A stretch of DNA of 64,000 nt. Origin: Reddybacter sp041277045. GTDB taxonomy: Bacteria; Pseudomonadota; Gammaproteobacteria; Pseudomonadales; Porticoccaceae. The notes under the pieces are model-generated. The model saw only the letters and a program-made list of their open reading frames with translations, did not search any database and was not told where the DNA came from. The stretch lies in the NCBI GenBank assembly GCA_041277045.1, contig JBGFSY010000004.1:424026-488025 (forward strand), read 5' to 3'. Positions 46,552 through 54,280 of this stretch are shown one piece after another (within the stretch, counting starts at the first letter, position 1; each line of letters opens with the position of its first letter). The position numbers and the translations under genes are program-made.

Positions 46552-48474
46552 TTACTGCGATTTTCTTACGCGTAAATACCACTCTGAGAGTAAGCGCACT
46601 TGTTTTTCGGTATAGCCGCGCTCGACCATGCGTTGCACAAAGTTTTGATGTTTGTTCTTTTCGTCCTCTGATGATTTGGCGCTGAAGGAAATAACCGGCA
46701 GTAGATCTTCGGTGCTGGCAAACATTTTTTTCTCAATTACTGCACGCAGTTTTTCATAGCTGGTCCATTTTGGATTTTCGCCCTCATTATTTGCCCTGGC
46801 GCGCAGTACGAAATTGACAATTTCACTGCGGAAATCTTTGGGGTTGCTGATGCCAGCGGGCTTTTCAATTTTTTCTAGTTCTGCATTGAGGGTTTCCCTA
46901 TCTGAAATTTCACCGGTTTCCGGGTCTCTGTATTCCTGATCTTGCACCCAAAAATCGGCATAGGTGACATAGCGATCAAAGAGGTTTTGCCCGTATTCGG
47001 AGTAGGATTCGAGATAGGCGGTTTGAATTTCCTTGCCGATAAATTCGATATAGTTGGGCGCTAGATACTCTTTAATAAAATTCATGTAGCGGTCGCGAGT
47101 TTCCGCTGGGTACTGTTCTTGCTCAATCTGGTTTTCGAGGACGTAGAGCAGATGCACCGGGTTGGCGGCAATCTCGGTGGTATCGAAGTTAAAGACCTTC
47201 GACAGCACCTTGAAGGCGAAGCGGGTGGATAGCCCTTGCATGCCCTCGTCAACGCCAGCATTGTCGCGATACTCCTGTATGGATTTAGCTTTCGGGTCGA
47301 GGTCTTTTAGGTTTTCGCCATCGTAAATTCTCATCTTCGAATAGATACTGGAGTTTTCCGGCTCAATAATTCGCGACAAGCTGGTGAACTGGGCGAGCAT
47401 TTTTAGTGTGTCGGGTGTGCAGGGAGCGTTGGCCAGGGAGCTGTTTTCCAGCAGTTTGGCGTAAATTTTGACTTCATCGCTGACGCGCATGCAGTAGGGC
47501 ACTTTGACAATATAAACCCGGTCGATAAAGGCCTCGTTGCTGCGATTGTTTTTAAAGGTTTGCCATTCGGCCTCGTTGGAGTGAGCTAGCACCGTGCCCT
47601 CGTAGGGTATGTTGCCGATGGCCTCGGTGCCGTTGTAATTACTTTCCTGGGTCGCGGTTAATAGTGGGTGCAGAACCTTGATTGGTGCCTTAAACATTTC
47701 GACAAATTCGAGAATCCCCTGATTTGAGCGACACAGGCCACCCGAATAACTGTAGGCATCGGGGTCATCCTGAGAAAACTCTTCGAGGCGACGAATATCG
47801 ACCTTGCCGACGAGAGCAGAGATGTCCTGATTGTTTTCATCCCCGGGCTCGGTTTTACAAATACCGATTTGATCGGGGCGTGAGGGGAATACCCTCGTGA
47901 CTCGAAACTGTGTAATGTCACCACCGTATTCGTGCAGGCGTTTCACCGCCCAGGGTGACATTCTGGCACGCAGGTAGCGAGTGGGTATGCCGTATTCCTG
48001 TTCGAGGAGTTCACCATCTTCAGACTTTTCAAACAGGCCCAGTGGCGACTCGAAAACGGGGGAGTCTTTGAGGCAATAAATGGGGTATTTTTCCATCAAA
48101 TTCTTTAGCTTCTCCGCTAGTGAGGACTTGCCGCCGCCGACCGGGCCGAGTAAATAGAGAATTTGCTTTTGTTCCTCGAGACCCTGGGCCGCGTGGCGAT
48201 AAAAGCTAACGATATTTTCGACAGCTTCTTCCATGCCATAGAAATCTTCGAAGGGCTTGTAGCGGCTAATCACTTTATTGGAAAAAATTCGGCTCAGCCT
48301 GGGCTCTTGCGAGGTATCCACCAGCTCTGGCTTGCCAATTGCCAACAATAACCGCTCGGCAGCGGTGGCGTAAACGGCCGGGTCTTCACGACACATGGCG
48401 AGGTAATCTTTAAGGCTGCATTCCTCTACCTGGGTCTGCTGATATTTTTCTTGATAGTGACTGAATAGCGACAT
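46552..48474 (-). CDS. yeaG: PrkA-family serine protein kinase
   Basis: A 640-residue PrkA/YeaG protein. An AAA+ ATPase domain with the P-loop GPVGGGKSS follows the EPRLSRIFSN segment, and a C-terminal PrkA kinase domain closes it. It is the first gene of the prkA-yeaH-spoVR stress operon; in Escherichia coli its homologue responds to nitrogen starvation and stationary phase. The ATG at 48474 gives MSLFSHYQEKYQ and follows GAGGAGC; an in-frame GTG 30 bases earlier is disfavoured. Confidence 0.94.
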   Translation of the reverse strand: MSLFSHYQEKYQQTQVEECSLKDYLAMCREDPAVYATAAERLLLAIGKPELVDTSQEPRLSRIFSNKVISRYKPFEDFYGMEEAVENIVSFYRHAAQGLEEQKQILYLLGPVGGGKSSLAEKLKNLMEKYPIYCLKDSPVFESPLGLFEKSEDGELLEQEYGIPTRYLRARMSPWAVKRLHEYGGDITQFRVTRVFPSRPDQIGICKTEPGDENNQDISALVGKVDIRRLEEFSQDDPDAYSYSGGLCRSNQGILEFVEMFKAPIKVLHPLLTATQESNYNGTEAIGNIPYEGTVLAHSNEAEWQTFKNNRSNEAFIDRVYIVKVPYCMRVSDEVKIYAKLLENSSLANAPCTPDTLKMLAQFTSLSRIIEPENSSIYSKMRIYDGENLKDLDPKAKSIQEYRDNAGVDEGMQGLSTRFAFKVLSKVFNFDTTEIAANPVHLLYVLENQIEQEQYPAETRDRYMNFIKEYLAPNYIEFIGKEIQTAYLESYSEYGQNLFDRYVTYADFWVQDQEYRDPETGEISDRETLNAELEKIEKPAGISNPKDFRSEIVNFVLRARANNEGENPKWTSYEKLRAVIEKKMFASTEDLLPVISFSAKSSEDEKNKHQNFVQRMVERGYTEKQVRLLSEWYLRVRKSQ

Positions 48475-48751
48475 AAGTAAGCTCCTCTGTTTTAATTTAG
48501 ACACCTGTTAGTAATAAATCTGCAATTAAAATGCCGTTAAAAGTTGAGTGTTTTGATTTTGTGATGAGGTGTTGCCTGTTTTTACTTGGTGGCAAAAAAG
48601 TCGATTGCTGCTAACGGGATAAAGTTAGGGCCTTACTCCTTTAAAATATTCAGTGCTTGCTACTATCGTGCGGAGCCGTTTTGTTCCAGCCTTATATGTG
48701 AGCCAACCTAAGATGAAGTTTTTTAGAATTAAAAGTGCTATTAAGAATGTG

Positions 48752-48789
48752 AAGTCGCGCAGATTCGCTTAAGTCGTACAGATTCACTT
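48752..48789. repeat. 19-base imperfect tandem repeat upstream of purL
   Basis: AAGTCGCGCAGATTCGCTT at 48752-48770 is followed directly by AAGTCGTACAGATTCACTT at 48771-48789, which differs at three positions. It may be a local duplication or a paired protein-binding site. Confidence 0.6.
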
Positions 48790-48909
48790 AATAGAGGGGC
48801 TCGACCACCACCTTACTGGTGTCATAACTGTGGCTACTTTGTTACTGAGTCGTCGAGATTTCGGCGCGACGCGAGATCCACTCGGCGTCAATTTCGAGGC
48901 TGCTGAGGC

Positions 48910-48933
48910 GCGCCATTTGCAGTACAATGGCGC
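48910..48933 (+). promoter_or_regulatory. Hairpin and -10-like box ahead of purL
   Basis: GCGCCAT (48910-48916) pairs with ATGGCGC (48927-48933) around a 10-base loop that contains TACAAT. The box is 40 bases before the purL start, but no good -35 lies at the right spacing, so it is uncertain. Confidence 0.35.
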
Positions 48934-48969
48934 CTGATTTTTACCCTCCCAACCTATAGAGATTTGTTG

Positions 48970-51900
48970 ATGCTGACTCTGCGTGGCGCTGGCGCCCTAT
49001 CCCCCTTTCGACGTCAGAAATTACTCGCCGTTCTAGCGGCAGAACAACCCGCTGTTAAGGTGCTTTTTGCCGAATATGTTCACTTGGCCGATGTTAACCA
49101 GGCTTTAACAGATGCCGAGCTGACAACCCTTGAGGCCTTGCTCAGCTATGGGCCAGTCGCCGAGGCCGAGCAGACTTGCGCGAGTACGCCTACTTCTCTA
49201 CCTACTTTGAGCTGTATCGTGCTGCCAAGGCCGGGGACTATCTCGCCCTGGTCGAGCAAGGCGACGGATATTGCCCACAACACGGGCCTTGCCAGTATTA
49301 AACGCCTGGAGCGGGGCGTGAGTTATCGCATTGAAACCAGGAGAGAACTCGAGCCGCAGGAGTGGCAGGCGCTGACTGAACTGCTCCACGACCGGATGAC
49401 CGAATGTGTATTTGCTGAACTGAGTGAAGCCGAGCAATTATTTGACGACCACACACCCAGGCCGATGGCGCTGGTCGATGTCTTGGGTGGTGGGCGCGAG
49501 GCGCTGGTTACTGCGAATACCGAACTGGGTCTGGCTCTGGCCGATGATGAAATTGATTACTTAGTCGAGAACTTTATTGAGCTCGGACGCAATCCGGTTG
49601 ACGTTGAGCTGATGATGTTTGCCCAGGCAAACTCTGAGCACTGTCGCCACAAAATCTTTAATGCCAGTTGGACACTCGACGGCGAAGAACAAAAGAACTC
49701 CCTGTTTGGCATGATTCGCAATACCAATGCCGTGGGTGGTGAGAATGTCCTCTCGGCTTATTCCGATAACGCCGCTGTGGTGGCCGGTAGTGAGGGGGGG
49801 CGTTTCTTTCCCGACCCCGCTTCGACGACTTACGCCTATTCCCAGGAGGATATTCATCTGCTGATGAAGGTTGAAACCCACAACCACCCGACGGCGATTG
49901 CACCTTTTCCCGGTGCGGGTACGGGTTCCGGTGGTGAGATTCGTGACGAAGGCGCAGTGGGCCGTGGCTCAAAACCCAAGGCGGGCTTGAGTGGCTTTAG
50001 TGTATCTAACTTGCGTATTCCCGGTTTTATTCAGCCCTGGGAAGACGATTACGGCAAGCCGGGGCGTATCGTGTCGGGCCTCGATATTATGCTCGAAGGC
50101 CCCATCGGTGGTGCCGCGTTTAATAACGAATTTGGTCGTCCCAACCTCTGTGGTTATTTCCGCACGTTTGAGCAGGACGTCGCCGGTGAACGCCGGGGTT
50201 ACCACAAGCCGATTATGATCGCCGGTGGTTACGGCAATATTCGCGCTGACCATGTTGATAAACCCCCCTTCGCACCGGGCCATAAACTGGTGGTACTGGG
50301 TGGCCCGGCAATGCTGATCGGTCTCGGTGGCGGTGCGGCATCATCGATGGCGACCGGTAGCAGCAGCGAGAACCTCGACTTTGCCTCGGTGCAGCGCCAA
50401 AATCCCGAAATCGAACGCCGCTGTCAGGAGGTGATCGACCGCTGCTGGCAGTTGGGTGACGACAACCCCCTGGCCTTTATTCACGATGTGGGTGCGGGTG
50501 GTTTATCGAATGCTCTGCCCGAGTTGGTGAAGGATGGCGGTTGCGGTGGCAGCTTTGAACTGCGCGCCGTGCCCAATGCCGAGCCGGGCATGTCGCCGCT
50601 CGAAATTTGGTGTAACGAAGCACAGGAGCGTTATGTGCTCGCCATCGCCCCTGAAAATCTCGATATTTTTGCCGCTATTTGTGAGCGCGAGCGCTGCCCC
50701 TATGCGGTGGTCGGCGAGTCCACAGAGGAGCAGGCGCTAAAGGTGAGTGACAGTGAGTTCAAGAATTCACCGGTCGATTTGCCCATGTCGGTGCTATTTG
50801 GCAAAGCGCCGAAAATGCACCGCGAAGCCAATAAACACGATCTCACGTTGGCGCCTTTAGCACTTGAAAATGTTGACCTTAGCGAAGCCGTCGAGCGGGT
50901 ACTCAGTCATCCCACGGTGGCGAGCAAAAGCTTTCTTATCACCATAGGCGATCGCTCGATTACCGGCATGGTGGCCCGTGATCAAATGGTTGGTCCCTGG
51001 CAGGTGCCGGTTGCGGATTGCGCCGTCACCACCGTGTCTTACGATAGTTTTGCCGGTGAAGCCATGGCCATGGGTGAGCGCACGCCGCTGGCTTTAATTG
51101 ACGCCGCGGCATCGGGTCGCATGGCGGTGGGCGAGTCGTTGACCAATATTGCGGCCAGCCGCATTGGTCAGTTGGCCGACATTAAATTGTCCGCCAACTG
51201 GATGTGTGCCGCTGGGCATAAAGGTGAAGACGAAAAGCTTTATCGCACGGTTGAAGCCGTCGGTATGGAATTGTGCCCGGCCCTGGGGATCACCATTCCG
51301 GTGGGCAAAGATTCCATGTCCATGCGCACCGCCTGGCAACAAGACGGCGAAGGCCGGGCTGTCACCTCACCCTTATCGTTAATTATTACCGCCTTTTCGC
51401 CGGTGCTCGATGTGCGCAAAACATTGACACCACAACTGCAAAATGGCGATGTTGAGACCACGCTGCTGTATGTTGATTTGGGCCTCGGTCAATACCGTGT
51501 TGGCGCTTCGGTGCTGGCTCAGGTTTATGGGCAAACCGGCGATAACAGCCCCGACCTTGATAACCCCGAGTTGTTTAAAGGTTTTTTTGAAGCCATGCAG
51601 GCTTGCTTGGAAGCCGATGAATTACTGGCCTATCACGACCGCTCCGATGGCGGCCTGTTAGCCACTTTGCTGGAAATGAGCTTTGCTGGACACTGCGGTA
51701 TTTCAGTGCAGTTGCCCGAGGGTACTGCTGCTTTAGAAATGCTCTTCGCCGAAGAATTGGGCGCAGTGATGCAGGTCGAGACAGCGCGTCTTGATTGCGT
51801 ACTACGGCGTTTTAAAGCCGTTGGTTTAGGGGCTTATTGTCACACCATCGGCACCACGAATAAGTCTGACCGCATCGAAATTAGTAATGCCAGCAGCCTG

Positions 51901-52869
51901 CTTGTTTCACAGCCTCGGGCCGACCTAGAGCAATGCTGGGCACAAACCAGTTATCGCTTGCAAGCACTGCGCGATAACCCCGCTTGCGCTAAAGAAGAGT
52001 TCGAGCAAATTGCTAAAACTGATCCCGGTTTGAGCGTAAAGCTCAGTTTTGATGTGAATGATGACGTTGGCGCGCCCTTTCTTAATATCGGGGCAAAACC
52101 TCGTATGGCTGTACTGCGTGAGCAGGGCGTAAACGGTCAGGTCGAAATGGCAGCGGCCTTTGACCGCGCCGGTTTTGCCGCCGTCGATGTACACATGAGC
52201 GATATTATTGCCGGTCGTGCCGATCTCGCTGACTTCAAAGGCATGGTTGCCTGCGGTGGTTTTTCCTACGGTGACGTATTGGGTGCCGGAGAGGGCTGGG
52301 CGAAAACCATCCTCTACAACTCTGCCGTGCGGGATATGTTTGAAGGCTTTTTTCAGCGTGACGATAGCTTTAGTCTGGGTGTTTGCAATGGCTGTCAGAT
52401 GCTCTCAAACCTTAAATCATTAATCCCCGGTGCTGACTTGTGGCCACGCTTCGTGCGTAATACCTCTGAGCAATTTGAGGCGCGCGTCGCCTTGGTTCAG
52501 GTTGAATCGTCCCCATCTATATTCTTACAGGGTATGGCGGGTTCACATATGCCTGTTGCTATCGCCCATGGCGAGGGCAGGGCAGAATTCGCCGATGCTC
52601 AGGCTTTTGAAGCTTTGAACACCTCGGGGCTGGCGGCCCTGCGCTATATCGATAACGACTTAAATGTCACCCAGCGCTATCCGGCAAACCCAAATGGCTC
52701 GCCAGCAGGTATTGGTGGCGTCACCACTGAAGATGGGCGGGTTACCCTGATGATGCCTCACCCGGAGCGTGTATTCCGCGCGGTGACTAACTCCTGGTAC
52801 CCGGGCGACTGGGATGAAGACGGTGCCTGGATGCGACTATTTAGAAATGCGAGGGTCTTTGTAAAATGA
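48970..52869 (+). CDS. purL: Phosphoribosylformylglycinamidine synthase
   Basis: A 1299-residue single-chain FGAM synthase, the size usual in Gammaproteobacteria. An N-terminal domain starts MLTLRGAGALSPFR. The FGAM synthase core has PGTISPWSSKATDIAHN and FAQANSEHCRHKIFNA, and ends in a glutaminase domain with FSYGDVLGAGEGWA, the catalytic cysteine in GVCNGCQML and HPERVFR. It makes FGAM from FGAR, ATP and glutamine in purine synthesis. ATG 48970 aligns with the family start. Its stop overlaps the next start by four bases. Confidence 0.95.
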   Translation: MLTLRGAGALSPFRRQKLLAVLAAEQPAVKVLFAEYVHLADVNQALTDAELTTLEALLSYGPVAEAEQTCASTPTSLPTLSCIVLPRPGTISPWSSKATDIAHNTGLASIKRLERGVSYRIETRRELEPQEWQALTELLHDRMTECVFAELSEAEQLFDDHTPRPMALVDVLGGGREALVTANTELGLALADDEIDYLVENFIELGRNPVDVELMMFAQANSEHCRHKIFNASWTLDGEEQKNSLFGMIRNTNAVGGENVLSAYSDNAAVVAGSEGGRFFPDPASTTYAYSQEDIHLLMKVETHNHPTAIAPFPGAGTGSGGEIRDEGAVGRGSKPKAGLSGFSVSNLRIPGFIQPWEDDYGKPGRIVSGLDIMLEGPIGGAAFNNEFGRPNLCGYFRTFEQDVAGERRGYHKPIMIAGGYGNIRADHVDKPPFAPGHKLVVLGGPAMLIGLGGGAASSMATGSSSENLDFASVQRQNPEIERRCQEVIDRCWQLGDDNPLAFIHDVGAGGLSNALPELVKDGGCGGSFELRAVPNAEPGMSPLEIWCNEAQERYVLAIAPENLDIFAAICERERCPYAVVGESTEEQALKVSDSEFKNSPVDLPMSVLFGKAPKMHREANKHDLTLAPLALENVDLSEAVERVLSHPTVASKSFLITIGDRSITGMVARDQMVGPWQVPVADCAVTTVSYDSFAGEAMAMGERTPLALIDAAASGRMAVGESLTNIAASRIGQLADIKLSANWMCAAGHKGEDEKLYRTVEAVGMELCPALGITIPVGKDSMSMRTAWQQDGEGRAVTSPLSLIITAFSPVLDVRKTLTPQLQNGDVETTLLYVDLGLGQYRVGASVLAQVYGQTGDNSPDLDNPELFKGFFEAMQACLEADELLAYHDRSDGGLLATLLEMSFAGHCGISVQLPEGTAALEMLFAEELGAVMQVETARLDCVLRRFKAVGLGAYCHTIGTTNKSDRIEISNASSLLVSQPRADLEQCWAQTSYRLQALRDNPACAKEEFEQIAKTDPGLSVKLSFDVNDDVGAPFLNIGAKPRMAVLREQGVNGQVEMAAAFDRAGFAAVDVHMSDIIAGRADLADFKGMVACGGFSYGDVLGAGEGWAKTILYNSAVRDMFEGFFQRDDSFSLGVCNGCQMLSNLKSLIPGADLWPRFVRNTSEQFEARVALVQVESSPSIFLQGMAGSHMPVAIAHGEGRAEFADAQAFEALNTSGLAALRYIDNDLNVTQRYPANPNGSPAGIGGVTTEDGRVTLMMPHPERVFRAVTNSWYPGDWDEDGAWMRLFRNARVFVK

Positions 52870-53780
52870 ATGAGTTAACAGGTAATTCGATGGACGGTTT
52901 AATGGTTTCAGGTGTGGCTTCAGGTATCTCTGAAAATATTATCGACGTAAATGAGCAGAATTTTCAAACGGCTGTACTCGAAGAGTCGAGTAAGCGGCTT
53001 GTGGTTATCGACTTCTGGGCCGACTGGTGTGCGCCCTGCAAGGCTTTAATGCCGGTACTGGAAAAACTCGCCAATGAATATGCTGGACAGTTTTTATTGG
53101 CAAAAGTGAATGCCGATGAGCAGCAAAATATTTCCGGACAATTTGGCATTCGCAGTTTGCCCACGGTCATCTTTATGAAAGAGGGGCAGCCCATCGATGC
53201 CTTTCAGGGTGCGCAGAGCGAGAAAGAAATTCGTGAAGTGCTAGATAAACACCTGCCCAAACCCTGGGATGCTCAGTTGGCACAGGCCCAACAAATGCTG
53301 GCAGAAAAAGACTATCAGGCTGCCCTGGAAACGCTACGCCCAGCCTATAAAGACTCAGAGCAACGCTACGACATTGCTCTGTCGCTGGCATTCACGCTCA
53401 TTGAAATGAATCGCTGTGATGAGGCGCAAACGGTGATGGATGCCATTGCCCTGGTCGATAGAGAGGCCCATTACGAACGTCTACTCGCCAGTCTTGAACT
53501 CAAGCGTGAAGCGGGTAAGTCACCAGAAATCAAGGCGCTGGAAGATCAGCTTAATAATGACCCCGATAACTTACAGCTGGCTTATCAACTGGCGTTGCAA
53601 TTCAGCCAAAACAATCAATTTAAGGAAGCCCTCGACCTGTTACTGATGGTGGTTAAAGAAGATAAAGAATTTCAGGAAGGTGCTGCCAAGAAAGCCTTTC
53701 TCGATGTGCTGGCATCAATGGGCAAGGGTGAACCACTGGCGGTAGAATATCAGCGTAAGTTTTTTAATATGCTGTATTAA
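52866..53780 (+). CDS. cnoX: Thioredoxin-TPR chaperedoxin (CnoX/YbbN-type)
   Basis: A 304-residue protein with a thioredoxin domain near residues 25-125 and a C-terminal tetratricopeptide-type helical part (residues about 135-304). The redox motif WCAPC at 54-58 is an intact CxxC, unlike the SQHC of the Escherichia coli protein. Such chaperedoxins protect clients from oxidation and pass them to chaperones. The ATG overlaps the purL TGA (ATGA), so the two are coupled. Confidence 0.88.
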   Translation: MNELTGNSMDGLMVSGVASGISENIIDVNEQNFQTAVLEESSKRLVVIDFWADWCAPCKALMPVLEKLANEYAGQFLLAKVNADEQQNISGQFGIRSLPTVIFMKEGQPIDAFQGAQSEKEIREVLDKHLPKPWDAQLAQAQQMLAEKDYQAALETLRPAYKDSEQRYDIALSLAFTLIEMNRCDEAQTVMDAIALVDREAHYERLLASLELKREAGKSPEIKALEDQLNNDPDNLQLAYQLALQFSQNNQFKEALDLLLMVVKEDKEFQEGAAKKAFLDVLASMGKGEPLAVEYQRKFFNMLY

Positions 53781-53815
53781 ATGCCGATAAAATAACAAAT
53801 TTCCAACCGATAAAT

Positions 53816-54130
53816 ATGTACAAAATCTGTTTTTATGTGCCGGAAAGTCACCTTGAAGTGGTGAAAGAAGCGCTCTTTATTGCGGGTGCTGGGCGCATTG
53901 GTAATTATGATCGCTGCAGCTGGCAGTGCCTTGGGGAAGGGCAGTTTCGTCCTTTAGCGGGCAGCCAGCCAGCGCTTGGTCAACAGGGCCTTGTTACACG
54001 TGTGGCTGAATATAAAGTTGAATTAGTCTGTTCAGTCGAAGATATTCAGGCCGCAGTTGCCGCTTTAAAAACGAGCCATCCCTATGAAGAACCGGCTTAC
54101 GATGTGCTTGAAATTAGCGATAAGTTTTAA
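53816..54130 (+). CDS. NIF3-like (YqfO-type) small protein
   Basis: A 104-residue CutA-like fold protein, matching the NIF3-like C-terminal domain. It has the YKICFYVPESHLEVVKEALFIAGAGRIGNYDRCSW pattern and ends with the HPYEEPAYDVL motif. Related standalone proteins have no certain role. It begins 35 bases after cnoX. Confidence 0.85.
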   Translation: MYKICFYVPESHLEVVKEALFIAGAGRIGNYDRCSWQCLGEGQFRPLAGSQPALGQQGLVTRVAEYKVELVCSVEDIQAAVAALKTSHPYEEPAYDVLEISDKF

Positions 54131-54192
54131 GATTTTTTACGCTCGGCGCATTCAAGTCTGCAGCCGCTAATAATTTTACTTTTATTGATCTC

Positions 54193-54209
54193 CGACAATT
54201 AAATTGTCG
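54193..54209. promoter_or_regulatory. Perfect 17-base dyad upstream of clpB
   Basis: CGACAATT (54193-54200) and AATTGTCG (54202-54209) pair perfectly around A54201. It lies just upstream of the sigma-32-like promoter and could be an operator of a heat-shock repressor, or a weak end for the preceding gene. Confidence 0.45.
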
Positions 54210-54216
54210 CCTGCAA

Positions 54217-54244
54217 TTGCAAATCACTGCTTCGTCCCCAAATA
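54217..54244 (+). promoter_or_regulatory. Probable heat-shock (sigma-32) promoter of clpB
   Basis: TTGCAAA at 54217-54223, then 12 bases, then CCCCAAATA at 54236-54244, is close to the sigma-32 consensus (TTGAAA with CCCCAT-T). It lies 37 bases before the clpB start. ClpB is a typical sigma-32 target, which supports this reading. Confidence 0.5.
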
Positions 54245-54280
54245 GGCTGTAAGTCATAAAAGCCCTGATGGAGATACTGA

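Larger units (their letters stand above)
48475..48969. other. Divergent promoter region of prkA and purL
   Basis: No gene is seen in this 495-base gap. It contains a 19-base tandem repeat (48752-48789) and, near the purL start, a TACAAT -10-like box at 48922-48927 that lies inside a small hairpin (48910-48933). Confidence 0.5.

Noticed and set aside
48970..49260. Suspected frameshift near the start of purL
   Set aside because: The frame reads without break from the LRGAGALSPFR start to PGTISPWSSKATDIAHN; only the short variable TCASTPTSLPTLS segment looks unusual.
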